Assembly: GCA_937868545.1 (NCBI GenBank)
Contig: CALMMX010000079.1
Span: forward strand, 1 to 64,000
Reading direction: 5' to 3'
DNA: 64,000 nt
Origin: an uncultured Bacteroidota bacterium
GTDB taxonomy: Bacteria; Bacteroidota; Bacteroidia; B-17B0; Aurantibacillaceae
In this document: in pieces, positions 35,075 to 43,690 of the stretch
Layout: the number at the start of each line of letters is the position of its first letter
Position numbering within the stretch: position 1 is the stretch's first letter
Made by a program: the position numbers and the translations under genes
The notes under the pieces: model-generated
Seen by the model: only the letters and a program-made list of their open reading frames with translations
What the model was told of the DNA's origin: nothing
The model's database searches: none

Positions 35075-35727
35075 AGCTCGTTTACAATTCCATTTTGAAC
35101 TGCAAACCTTACTAAACCAACTATATTTTTTACTCCCGATTTTTGAATAATATTTTTACGATGCACATCTACAGTTGCTTTACTTATAAATAATTTATCA
35201 GCAATTTCATTACTAGAAAACTCCAAACAAATTAATTTAATGATCTCAATTTCTCTTTTAGATAAGATTATAGGCAAGCTTAAACCTAAATGTCTTACCG
35301 TTGAGTTTGATTTTAAAATATCAACAATTTCTTGAGAGTAAAATGTACCATCATTTATAACATGATTAATAGCAAATATAATTTCATCTTTATCTGCATT
35401 CTTTAAAAGATAACCTTCTGCCTCTGAATCAATAATTGAACTTACGTATTCTCTATCTTTAAATAAACTTAGAACAAGAACTTTAGTATTAGGGTAATTT
35501 GACTTTACATACTTTGTTAATTCTATTCCGTTCATTAAAGGCATCTTCACATCAGTTAAAACTAAATCAATAGTTGTATTTTGCAAAATAGAGATAGCTT
35601 CTAATCCATTTTTAGCCTCAGCTAAAACTTCGAGATTAAGTTCGTTTTCAATTATTGATTTTATACCTTTTAAAACCAATTCATGATCATCTACTAATAA
35701 TATCCTTGTTTTAATTACTCCCTTCAT
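35071..35727 (-). CDS. NarL/FixJ-family response regulator
   Basis: The 218-residue protein has a receiver domain (about 7-125) with the acidic pair in LVDDHE, phosphoacceptor Asp59 in LVLTDVKMPLMNG and the conserved Lys near VLVLSLFKD-YLLKNADKD, followed by a LuxR-type helix-turn-helix (about 148-212: LSKREIEIIKLICLEFSSNE, then KLFISKATVDVHRKNI). It is 6 bases downstream of the histidine kinase gene on the same strand, so the two form a two-component system. Target genes are unknown; the CUB-repeat gene downstream is a candidate by position only. Confidence 0.93.
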   Translation of the reverse strand: MKGVIKTRILLVDDHELVLKGIKSIIENELNLEVLAEAKNGLEAISILQNTTIDLVLTDVKMPLMNGIELTKYVKSNYPNTKVLVLSLFKDREYVSSIIDSEAEGYLLKNADKDEIIFAINHVINDGTFYSQEIVDILKSNSTVRHLGLSLPIILSKREIEIIKLICLEFSSNEIADKLFISKATVDVHRKNIIQKSGVKNIVGLVRFAVQNGIVNEL

Positions 35728-35733
35728 AAATAT

Positions 35734-37707
35734 TTAGCTTAGTGGAAGTTTTACAATTATAGTTGTTCCAATACTTACTTCGCTTTTAATCAAATACTCA
35801 CCGTTTAAACTATTAACTCTTGAGTAAATATTCTTTAAACCAATACCTTCCTTAATTGAATTAACTATAAAACCACAACCATTATCAGAGAATGTTAGTG
35901 TGATTTCTGATTTATTATTCGATAAAACAATTTCGCAATTTGAAGCCTTTGAATGCTTTATCACATTTTGAATAAGTTCTTGTACAATTCTATACAATTG
36001 TATTTCAGTATTATTAGTTAAAGCAATATTAAAGTTTGCAACATTTAAAGTTACTTGTAAACCAACAACGTTAGTGTTTATGTCATTAATTAAACTTTTC
36101 AAAGCTTTAACTAATCCTAAATCAATTAATACATCAGGCATCATATTATGAGAAATCATTCTTGTTTCATTAATCATACTATTTACTTGATTGGAATACT
36201 TAATTAGTATATCATTAAAAGTTGAGTCTGTAGTTTTAAAATTCGAAAAGCTAAGTTTTAGTGTTGTTAAGTTTTGCGCTAAGCCATCATGTAAATCAGA
36301 GGCAATTCGTTTTCTTTCTTCTTCCTGACCATTTATATATGCATTAAAATATTCTTTTTGTTGCTTAATCATTTGGGCATTCATTATCAACTTTTCTTCT
36401 GCTTTTCTTCTGCTCCTGTAAAACGATAAACTTATAAATGCACTTATAACTAAAATCAATAAAAGTAGTATTAGAATATTTTTTTGTGAATTCAATTTAA
36501 TACTTTGAGTAATCAAGATATTTTTACTTACTAATTCAGCATCTTTTTGTTCAAGGTTATACTTTTGTTTTATTTCTTCTATATAATTCTCATTTTGTCC
36601 TTTAATAACACTGTCTTTAAACATACTATATTCATTTTGAAACTCATATGCGCTTTTGTAATCTTTTTTGCTTTTAAAGCAATCAATAATATTTTCATAA
36701 ATAGGATCAATTATTGAATAAACACCTTCTGCTTTTGCACTTATAAGTAAAGATTGAGAAGTAATTAGTGATTGATTATAATTACTTCTTTTTCTTTGTA
36801 GCAATGCAATAATTAACTCTGAATACAATTTTTGCTTAATAAAATTATATTCTTTAGATATCTTTAATGCAGATTCAGCATACTCTAAAGATAGATTTAA
36901 ATCACCTATACGTTCATAACAATTTGAAATGTTTATTAATGCGTTAACTTCTGAATATTTATCTAACTTAATTTTTGAGAGTTCAAGAAATTTTTTTAAA
37001 TAAATTAAACCACTATTATAGTCCTGCTTACTTATTAAAACACCACCTATATTATTCAATGAAGTCATTAACAACTGAGTATCCTTTTTTAGTATATAAT
37101 ATTGGTATGCTTTATTGTAAAAATGAAATGCAGAATCATATTTACCTTGACTTTGATAGATTACTCCAAATCCATTATAAACATGGGAAATAATAGCACT
37201 GTCATTTGTTTTATTTGCAAAAGCATAGGAATTCATAAAAAACCTTAATGCTTCATTGTTATTTCCAATGGCGTGATTTAATGAACCCAAATAAAAATTT
37301 ATTTTCATCAAATACTTTAAATCATTTCTTTTCTTTGCTAATTCTAATGCTTTAATTCCAAATTTAACGCCTTCTTGTGAATAACCATTATTTAAAAAAA
37401 ACTTAGTAATAACAGCATAACATTGCAACTTTGTTTTTTCATCAGAAATTTTATTAAGATTATCCAATGCTTTATTTTGAAAATCAATTGACTTAATATT
37501 ATTACTACTTTTATAGTATTGTGATAAATCCAAATACAATTGGCACTTTTTAAGAAGACTATCTTTATGAATTATTTCTACTAATTTTTCTAAAGAATCA
37601 GTTTTTATAATTTGAGCATTTAAAAATTCAAAGGAAAAAAAGGCAATTACAAAAAAAAATACTATGATGCATTTATTACAGAAACAAAACACCTTATCTT
37701 TACTCAT
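35734..37707 (-). CDS. TPR-containing sensor histidine kinase (HisKA_3 type)
   Basis: The 657-residue protein has a signal/membrane segment (about 13-32), six or so tetratricopeptide-like repeats in the periplasm (about 50-370), one membrane segment (about 410-430), a coiled linker, the dimerisation/phosphoacceptor motif with His473 in ERKRIASDLHDGLAQNL, and a C-terminal ATPase domain (ELIQNVIKHSKASN, DNGCGF, GIGLKNIYSRV). It pairs with the response regulator directly downstream. Its start overlaps the stop of aspartate kinase by 8 bases, so it may be translated with it. The TPR input is typical of Bacteroidota two-component sensors; the signal is unknown. Confidence 0.92.
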   Translation of the reverse strand: MSKDKVFCFCNKCIIVFFFVIAFFSFEFLNAQIIKTDSLEKLVEIIHKDSLLKKCQLYLDLSQYYKSSNNIKSIDFQNKALDNLNKISDEKTKLQCYAVITKFFLNNGYSQEGVKFGIKALELAKKRNDLKYLMKINFYLGSLNHAIGNNNEALRFFMNSYAFANKTNDSAIISHVYNGFGVIYQSQGKYDSAFHFYNKAYQYYILKKDTQLLMTSLNNIGGVLISKQDYNSGLIYLKKFLELSKIKLDKYSEVNALINISNCYERIGDLNLSLEYAESALKISKEYNFIKQKLYSELIIALLQRKRSNYNQSLITSQSLLISAKAEGVYSIIDPIYENIIDCFKSKKDYKSAYEFQNEYSMFKDSVIKGQNENYIEEIKQKYNLEQKDAELVSKNILITQSIKLNSQKNILILLLLILVISAFISLSFYRSRRKAEEKLIMNAQMIKQQKEYFNAYINGQEEERKRIASDLHDGLAQNLTTLKLSFSNFKTTDSTFNDILIKYSNQVNSMINETRMISHNMMPDVLIDLGLVKALKSLINDINTNVVGLQVTLNVANFNIALTNNTEIQLYRIVQELIQNVIKHSKASNCEIVLSNNKSEITLTFSDNGCGFIVNSIKEGIGLKNIYSRVNSLNGEYLIKSEVSIGTTIIVKLPLS

Positions 37708-38965
37708 CTCTCATAACCATTTGTACAGTAAATCTACTACGTTGCTCTAATAAAACCACTTTGTTTTTTGTAAGTGCCTCTATAGTTTCTGGCGTATAAT
37801 AACGCACCGTCATAAGCTCAACACCATCGTTATACAAAACTTTAAACGTATGTTGTAGCTCAGTAACTAGATTTTTAATTTTTTGTAAATCATTGTCACA
37901 GCTAACTGAAAAGCTAATTGCGGACAACTGCATTAAATTTATCTTAACTCCATTTTTTGAAAACAACTCAAAAATATCACTCAAATTATCTTCTGCAATA
38001 AAAGAAAAATCTTTTGGTTGAATTGAAATTAGAACTTGATTTGTTTTAAATATATATGAAGGAATATTTAATCTTGCATCACTTTCCTTTATTACTGTTC
38101 CATCCTCTTTTGGATTTAAAAACGATTTTACAAATAAAGGAATGTTTTTGTTTTGAAGTGGTTTTATAGTTTTTGGATGTATGACACTGGCACCATAATA
38201 AGTTAATTCAATAGCATCTTGGTAGGTGAGTTCACCAATTTTTTTTGTGTTCTTAAAAAATTTAGGATCTGCGTTTAGCACACCTGGCACATCTTTCCAA
38301 ATGGTTACATTTTCTGCATTTAAACAATATGCAATAATTGATGCTGTATAATCAGACCCTTCGCGACCAAGAGTGGTAGTGAAATTTTCCGAAGTTCCAC
38401 CAATAAAACCTTGAGTAATAACAATATCAATAGTTTTAAAAGCAAGCTCAACCTGAGTTTTAACCATTGCTTCAGTTAATTCAAAATCTACTTTCCCTTC
38501 TCTATAAGTATTATCGGTTTGTATTAAACCTCTGGCATCAATCCATTTGTTTGCTATTCCAATTTCATTTAAATAGGCTGATACAATTTTTGTAGAAAGC
38601 ACTTCTCCAACACTTACAATTTGATCATATTCAAAATCAAAACCATGGGTTGGCTCGTCTTCTATTGCCCAATGCAATTCTACAAAGGTGTTTTCAAGAT
38701 CATTGTAAATAGAATGATGTACATCGGTAAATAATTCATTACAAATTGTATAATGGAAATTTTTCACTTCTTCTAATAAAACCTCAGCATCATCTGTTTT
38801 GTAAAAAAAAGCATTTGCTAGTTTCTCTAAAGCATTTGTTGTTTTGCCCATTGCCGAAATTACTATGCACAATTTTTTATTAGAAAATTGCTTTAAAACT
38901 TCAGCCACATTTTTTACTGCCTCTGCATCTTTTACCGATGCACCACCAAATTTAAATACTTGCAT
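37700..38965 (-). CDS. lysC: Aspartate kinase
   Basis: Aspartokinase starts synthesis of lysine, threonine and methionine. The 421-residue protein has the kinase domain (about 1-285) with FKFGGASVKDA at the N-terminus, TQGFIGGTSEN, GREGSDYTASI and KDVPGVLNADPKF, and a pair of ACT-like regulatory regions at the end (about 300-415). It is a monofunctional enzyme; no homoserine dehydrogenase is fused. A TATATTTG element lies 15 bases upstream. Unusually, its stop overlaps the start of a histidine kinase gene. Confidence 0.93.
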   Translation of the reverse strand: MQVFKFGGASVKDAEAVKNVAEVLKQFSNKKLCIVISAMGKTTNALEKLANAFFYKTDDAEVLLEEVKNFHYTICNELFTDVHHSIYNDLENTFVELHWAIEDEPTHGFDFEYDQIVSVGEVLSTKIVSAYLNEIGIANKWIDARGLIQTDNTYREGKVDFELTEAMVKTQVELAFKTIDIVITQGFIGGTSENFTTTLGREGSDYTASIIAYCLNAENVTIWKDVPGVLNADPKFFKNTKKIGELTYQDAIELTYYGASVIHPKTIKPLQNKNIPLFVKSFLNPKEDGTVIKESDARLNIPSYIFKTNQVLISIQPKDFSFIAEDNLSDIFELFSKNGVKINLMQLSAISFSVSCDNDLQKIKNLVTELQHTFKVLYNDGVELMTVRYYTPETIEALTKNKVVLLEQRSRFTVQMVMRDE

Positions 38966-38979
38966 ACTCTGATTTTAAG

Positions 38980-38987
38980 CAAATATA
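38980..38987 (-). promoter_or_regulatory. -7 element of aspartate kinase
   Basis: TATATTTG on the minus strand, an exact -7 match 14 bases before the start at 38965. The expected upstream TTTG is not seen. Confidence 0.45.
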
Positions 38988-39107
38988 CTGAGCTCATAAA
39001 ATAAAACGACATTTTTTAAATTATTTTTTTAACCAATGTCACTTTAACAAAAATTACCATTATAACTTGTAACTAAACTAAATAACTTATCACTAAACTC
39101 TACTACA

Positions 39108-40778
39108 ATGGCTTCAGGAAAAGAAACACCCCGACAAAAAATGATTGGCATGATGTATCTTGTACTTACTGCATTATTGGCCTTAAACGTATCAAAACAA
39201 ATATTACAAGGTTTTGTAATGGTTGACGAAAGCGTTGAAAAATCAAAATTAATATTAGATGAAAATAATCAAAAAGTAAAAAAAGCTTTTGAAGATTACG
39301 TGGCAGCAGGTAATTACGAGGCTAAACCCTATTTATTAAGAGCAATAGATGCACAAAAAAGCATTAGAATTGTTGATGCATACATTGACAGTATGAAATT
39401 AATAATTGTACAACAAACCGAAAACATCAATAAAAAAGACACTTCACAACTTCGCTTCATGGAGCGCTTAGATGACTTTGATACCCCTACACGATTAATG
39501 ATAGGCAGTGATGAAACCAAACCTATCAATACAAAATACTCAGCTAAAGATTTAAAAAATCAACTAAATAAATTGCATGATGATTTAACATTAATGCTTG
39601 ATAACATGCAAAAAGACAGCAAAACAAAACTTGAAACTGATGATATTAATGCTATTAAACAAAAACTAAGTTCCATAAAACCAATTGATAAAAACACCAT
39701 AGATGAAGGTGTAAAACTTAACTGGGAGTTGCAAAACTTTTACAATATGCCAATGGCCGCAGTTATTACCAATTTAAATAAAATACAAGCTGATATGAAA
39801 AATTTAGAATCTGAATTTTTACATGTGTTTGGTGCTGCTTCAAATAAATTTGTTTTTAAAGTTAATAAACTACAAGCAAAAGTTGTTGCACCATCTGCTT
39901 ATGTTTTAAGCGGACAACCATTTAATGCGGATATAGTGTTGAGTGCTTCAAGCACAGAATTAACTTCAGATAGAATGAAAGTATTGGTTGGTGCAAGTTA
40001 CGATACGCTTACAAGAAAATTAACAGTGCCTGGCAATTCAGTTACAATTACTGATGGAATAGGCAAATACGAAACAATATCTTCATCAACAGGACAAAAA
40101 GATTTAAAAGGTGTGGTAGTTTATAAAAACCCAAAAGGAGTAGATGAATATTACCCATTTGATTATACCTATACCGTTGCACCTCCATTTACAGCAGTTG
40201 CAGCTGATAATATGAATGTTTTTTATGTTGGGGTTGAAAATCCAATAAGTATTTCATCAGCAGGATTTTCTCCTTCAGATTTAAAAGTAAGCGTATCGGG
40301 CTGTGGTGCAAGTTTGCAAACTAACAGTGCTGGTAAATATACATTGAAAGCTACTGCTACAGGCACTTGCATGGTTTCAGTATCTGCTAAAGTTAATGGC
40401 GTTTTAAAACCCCAAGGAACGCCAAAAGTGTTTAGAGTAAAAGCTGTTCCGCCTCCTGTATTAAAAATTGGTGGTAAATTAGCCCTTGGCAATTTAGATT
40501 TTACTCGTTCCAGTCTCCCAGCTATTGCAGGAATTGGTATTGAATTACCAGGTTTTGATTTCCCTATCTCAATGAAAGTAATATCTTTTGATTTTACATA
40601 TTATAAAAGTGGAGAAATAAATTCTTTACCATGTACAGGAAATAACTTAAGCGTAGCGGCAAAAAAAGCATTGTCGGAGTTAAAAGTTGGGCAAAGAGCT
40701 TATTTTGAAAATGTAAAAGTGCAAACTCCAAGTGGTATTATAAGTGTGCCAATGGCTCAAATAAAAGTAAGATCGTAA
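39108..40778 (+). CDS. gldM: GldM/PorM-family type IX secretion and gliding protein (stand-alone copy)
   Basis: GldM is the inner membrane protein that, with GldL, forms the T9SS motor and spans the periplasm. The 556-residue protein has the family's short N-terminal cytoplasmic part and membrane helix MMYLVLTALLALNVSK (about 14-29), a long helical domain (to about 250), and beta domains (about 265-556) with LSGQPFNADIVLSAS, VGVENPISISSAGFSPSDL and the C-terminal part ending in SVPMAQIKVRS. Length is in the usual range. gldK, gldL and gldN are normally adjacent, but none is present on either side. A strong bidirectional terminator follows. Confidence 0.87.
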   Translation: MASGKETPRQKMIGMMYLVLTALLALNVSKQILQGFVMVDESVEKSKLILDENNQKVKKAFEDYVAAGNYEAKPYLLRAIDAQKSIRIVDAYIDSMKLIIVQQTENINKKDTSQLRFMERLDDFDTPTRLMIGSDETKPINTKYSAKDLKNQLNKLHDDLTLMLDNMQKDSKTKLETDDINAIKQKLSSIKPIDKNTIDEGVKLNWELQNFYNMPMAAVITNLNKIQADMKNLESEFLHVFGAASNKFVFKVNKLQAKVVAPSAYVLSGQPFNADIVLSASSTELTSDRMKVLVGASYDTLTRKLTVPGNSVTITDGIGKYETISSSTGQKDLKGVVVYKNPKGVDEYYPFDYTYTVAPPFTAVAADNMNVFYVGVENPISISSAGFSPSDLKVSVSGCGASLQTNSAGKYTLKATATGTCMVSVSAKVNGVLKPQGTPKVFRVKAVPPPVLKIGGKLALGNLDFTRSSLPAIAGIGIELPGFDFPISMKVISFDFTYYKSGEINSLPCTGNNLSVAAKKALSELKVGQRAYFENVKVQTPSGIISVPMAQIKVRS

Positions 40779-40781
40779 ATT

Positions 40782-40820
40782 AAAAAAGGAGGCTGTAATT
40801 ATTAGGCAGCCTCCTTTTTA
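40782..40820. terminator. Bidirectional terminator between gldM and the convergent gene
   Basis: AAAAAGGAGGCTG (40783-40795), loop of 11, CAGCCTCCTTTTT (40807-40819): a perfect 13-bp stem with A and T runs on both sides, between the stop at 40778 and the stop of the minus-strand gene at 40818. Confidence 0.9.
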
Positions 40821-41375
40821 TTTCATTTTACCATTAACAAGTCTAAAGTAATTAACATCTCTTGCAGTAATCTTTGCAAAATATGAATTAGCATCATCTG
40901 TAAATTCTTGCTTGGGTTTAGCTTTTTGGTAACTCTCTAGTAAATTATACTTTACTAAATAGCTCTTTAATAGTTTTGACTTGTATTTTTTTAAATCGCC
41001 AGCAATTGTATTAGAATAAAACTGCTTTTGATTTAGATTATATAAAGAATAAAAACACAAATTACCATACACTAATACTATGTAACAATGTCCATTATAA
41101 TTTCTTAAAAGCACATCATCATAAGTAAAAAAAGAAGAAGGCAAGTTTTCCAATTTCTTTCGAGTCACATCTCCTAACGAAATAATTTTAAATGATTCTA
41201 CACCTAAATTCATTTCCCAAGTACCTGCTTGAATTTCAAAATCTTCTATTGCTTTATCATTTTGATAATCCTCAATTGTAGTATAAAACTTATTATTTGT
41301 TTGAGAAACTCCAACAAACACAAATAACACTAAAATTAATAGCAACAACTTCTTTTTGAAAATTCGCAATCCCAT
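40818..41375 (-). CDS. Secreted protein of unknown function
   Basis: The 185-residue protein has a signal peptide (about 1-24, ending in GVSQ). The mature part shows alternating strands (FYTTIEDYQND near the start, SFKIISLGDV, CYIVLVYGNLCFYSLYNLN) and a helical end with LKKYKSKLLKSYLVKYNLL and DANSYFAKITARDVNYF. I do not recognise the family. It is a single gene and shares the bidirectional terminator with gldM. Confidence 0.7.
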   Translation of the reverse strand: MGLRIFKKKLLLLILVLFVFVGVSQTNNKFYTTIEDYQNDKAIEDFEIQAGTWEMNLGVESFKIISLGDVTRKKLENLPSSFFTYDDVLLRNYNGHCYIVLVYGNLCFYSLYNLNQKQFYSNTIAGDLKKYKSKLLKSYLVKYNLLESYQKAKPKQEFTDDANSYFAKITARDVNYFRLVNGKMK

Positions 41376-41419
41376 TTTTATACTTTTCTATTTATTTCAA
41401 ATATAAGTATATTAAGAAA

Positions 41420-42325
41420 TTAGTTCATCAAATTTTTTAAAGCAGCTTCTAAATCAGGAAATTTGAAAACAAATCCCGAATCCGTTAATTTTTTATCACT
41501 AACTCTTGACCCCTGTAAAACTACCTTAGCCATTTCTCCATACATAAGTTTTAATAAAAATGAAGGAACATGAGGCATTATAAAAGGCTTGTTTAAACTT
41601 AAAGCTAACTGTTTCGAGAAATATAAGTTTGTTATATGCTGAGGAGTCACCGCGTTATAGGTGCCTGAAATTTTAGAATTAAATAATCCTTCACAAAACA
41701 CCAATGCTAAATCTTCTATATGAATCCAAGGCATGTATTGTTTTCCATTGCCAATAGCAGAGCCTAAACCTAATTTAAAAATTGGCAACATTTTTTTAAG
41801 AGCACCGCCTTCTTTACTTAGCACCACACCTACTCTAATAATAGCCATTTTACTTGAAAATTGTTCTATTTGTTTATATGAAGCCTCCCAAGCTATACAA
41901 GTTGTGGTTAAAAAATCATCTTTTCCAATTTGAGATTCCATATATATAGTTTCAGAAGTTTCCATGCCATAAATGCCAACAGCACTAGCACCAACAAATG
42001 ATTTTAACTTTATATTATTCTTTTTAATAACTGAACAAATTAAGTTTATACTATTAACCCTCGAATTTAATATATCATTTTTCCGTTCATCTGTCCAACG
42101 TTTATCAGCAATTCCACTTCCTGCTAAATGTATGATGTGCTCCACTCCAACAAATGCAGCTTCATCAATTTCTTGTTTTTCAACATTCCAAAAAAAAGCT
42201 TTAACACCACCACTACTCTGTGGGTTTCGCGATAAAACTCTTACCTCATGTCCTAAAAAAAGTAAATGCTTTGTAATAGCCTTACCTATTAATCCTGTTC
42301 CTCCTGATATTAATATTATTGCCAT
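41420..42325 (-). CDS. TIGR01777-type NAD-dependent epimerase/dehydratase-like protein
   Basis: The 301-residue protein has the Rossmann start ISGGTGLIGKAI, the EIDEAAFVGVEHIIHLAGSG region, and the C-terminal DUF1731-type region (AKVVLQGSRVSDKKLTDSGF), which together place it in the YfcH/TIGR01777 family of short-chain dehydrogenase-like proteins. Its reaction is not established. It has no TxxYxxxK motif at the usual position that I can confirm, in keeping with that family. It diverges from the ferredoxin-like gene across 51 bases. Confidence 0.86.
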   Translation of the reverse strand: MAIILISGGTGLIGKAITKHLLFLGHEVRVLSRNPQSSGGVKAFFWNVEKQEIDEAAFVGVEHIIHLAGSGIADKRWTDERKNDILNSRVNSINLICSVIKKNNIKLKSFVGASAVGIYGMETSETIYMESQIGKDDFLTTTCIAWEASYKQIEQFSSKMAIIRVGVVLSKEGGALKKMLPIFKLGLGSAIGNGKQYMPWIHIEDLALVFCEGLFNSKISGTYNAVTPQHITNLYFSKQLALSLNKPFIMPHVPSFLLKLMYGEMAKVVLQGSRVSDKKLTDSGFVFKFPDLEAALKNLMN

Positions 42326-42349
42326 ATTACTTTAATTACAAATTAGGTG

Positions 42350-42357
42350 TAACTTTG
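42350..42357 (+). promoter_or_regulatory. -7 element of the ferredoxin-like gene
   Basis: TAACTTTG is an exact TAnnTTTG match 19 bases before the start at 42377. No matching TTTG lies at the usual distance upstream. Confidence 0.4.
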
Positions 42358-42376
42358 TTTAAAGATACTTACAATT

Positions 42377-42694
42377 ATGACAAACTTAATTTATGATATA
42401 CACGTTTTAGTGTGCAATAACCAAAGAACAGGAACAGATAAGTTGAGCTGTGGCGAAACACATGGTTTAGAGCTTGTAGGTGAATTTAAAAAACAATTAA
42501 AAGACCTAAATATTGAACTTAAAACTCGTGCCAACAAAAGTGGCTGTTTAGGTATTTGTGATTTTGGTCCAACTATAGCTATTTATCCTGAAGGCATTTT
42601 TTATGTTGGAGTAAAAAAAGAAGACGTTAAAGAAATTATTGAATCACATATAATCAATAAAATACCAGTAAAACGATTAATGCTAAACAAATGA
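42377..42694 (+). CDS. Thioredoxin-like [2Fe-2S] ferredoxin
   Basis: The 105-residue protein has the four cysteines of the thioredoxin-like (Shethna-type) ferredoxin: Cys13 and Cys25 (in LVCNNQRTGTDKLSCGE) and Cys57 and Cys61 (in KSGCLGICDFGP). It would act as a small cytoplasmic electron carrier; partners are unknown. The start of the next gene overlaps its stop (ATGA). Confidence 0.88.
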   Translation: MTNLIYDIHVLVCNNQRTGTDKLSCGETHGLELVGEFKKQLKDLNIELKTRANKSGCLGICDFGPTIAIYPEGIFYVGVKKEDVKEIIESHIINKIPVKRLMLNK

Positions 42695-43032
42695 ATTTAG
42701 AGGTAATAAATAGCTTACAAAAACCTGATTTGTTTGAGAAATTTAAAATTCAAACCAATAGAGATTTTGAGTTATCGGGTGTACAAGAATTTTTACCTAA
42801 CATGGATTCTAATAATTTAGATTATTTAAATCAAGAGTTTTATAATAGTATTCTAAAATTAGAAATGTCTAATGCACTAAAAAACCTATTATATAGAATA
42901 GACATTACCGAATTACAAATAAAAAGTGCGGCCAATAAAAACCCACAAACCTCTATGCAACATTTATTAGCAGAACTAATGATAAAACGCATTTTACAAA
43001 AAGTAGTATTAAAAGAAATGTATTCTAAATAA
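42691..43032 (+). CDS. Small helical protein of unknown function
   Basis: A 113-residue protein with no signal or membrane segment, predominantly helical by composition; conserved-looking segments are FELSGVQEFLPNMDSNNL and LLYRIDITELQIKSAA. Its end (MQHLLAELMIKRILQKVVLKEMY) looks like a long amphipathic helix. No family is recognised. It is translationally coupled to the ferredoxin-like gene by ATGA and followed by the SSAT-like gene one base after its stop, so it belongs to a three-gene unit. Confidence 0.65.
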   Translation: MNLEVINSLQKPDLFEKFKIQTNRDFELSGVQEFLPNMDSNNLDYLNQEFYNSILKLEMSNALKNLLYRIDITELQIKSAANKNPQTSMQHLLAELMIKRILQKVVLKEMYSK

Positions 43033-43033
43033 T

Positions 43034-43501
43034 ATGAGCGTTAAAATAAGGCAAGGACAAATACAAGACATTGAGCAAACTTTACAACTTGTTAAAGAAT
43101 TAGCAACCTACGAAAAAGCACCATTAGAAGTAGAAGTTACTGTTTCGGAAATGTCAAATTGGGCATTTGGACCAGATAAGCAATTTGACTTTTTTATAGC
43201 AGAAGAAAACAATACTATAATTGGCATAGCAATATATTATTACAAATACAGCACTTGGAAAGGCAAATGCTTGTTTTTAGAAGACATTATTGTTACTGAA
43301 CAACAAAGGGGCAGAGGAATTGGCAAATTGCTTTTTAATGAAGTAATACAAGTTGCTAAACAAGCCAAAGTACGTCGCATGGAATGGCAAGTTTTAGAAT
43401 GGAACAAACCTTCTATCGAATTTTATAAAACCTACAAATCCAATTTTGATAATGAGTGGGTTAATTGTAAGTTAACTAATTATGATTTAGAAAAACTTTA
43501 G
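43034..43501 (+). CDS. Diamine/spermidine N-acetyltransferase-like GNAT protein
   Basis: The 155-residue GNAT protein shows acetyl-CoA-binding motif A, EDIIVTEQQRGRGIGKLLFN (residues about 87-106), and motif B RMEWQVLEWNKPSIEFYK with the later NEWVNCKL, a combination typical of the SSAT-like group that acetylates polyamines or related amines. Substrate is not proven. It closes a short unit with the ferredoxin-like and unknown genes. A structured intergenic stretch follows (43542-43597). Confidence 0.82.
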   Translation: MSVKIRQGQIQDIEQTLQLVKELATYEKAPLEVEVTVSEMSNWAFGPDKQFDFFIAEENNTIIGIAIYYYKYSTWKGKCLFLEDIIVTEQQRGRGIGKLLFNEVIQVAKQAKVRRMEWQVLEWNKPSIEFYKTYKSNFDNEWVNCKLTNYDLEKL

Positions 43502-43541
43502 GCTCGCCCAAAAATTTGGAATTTCACAAAATATAAATTTT

Positions 43542-43597
43542 AGTCGTTCATCGTCATAAAGATGACTTTTAGCTAAAAATCCAATTTTAGAACGACT
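43542..43597. other. Branched hairpin region between the SSAT-like gene and recQ
   Basis: AGTCGTTC (43542-43549) pairs exactly with GAACGACT (43590-43597). Inside are a 5-bp hairpin GTCAT/ATGAC (43553-43557 with 43562-43566) and the palindrome TTTTAGCTAAAA (43567-43578). The region could fold into a multi-branched structure and is followed by a T-rich stretch, so it may be a terminator, leader or small RNA. Confidence 0.45.
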
Positions 43598-43690
43598 TTG
43601 TTTTGCTTTTATTGAAAAATTTATTATATCTTTATAATAGAATCACAAATCAGTTTACTCAGTCAAACACATATTTTAATCATTATAAGC

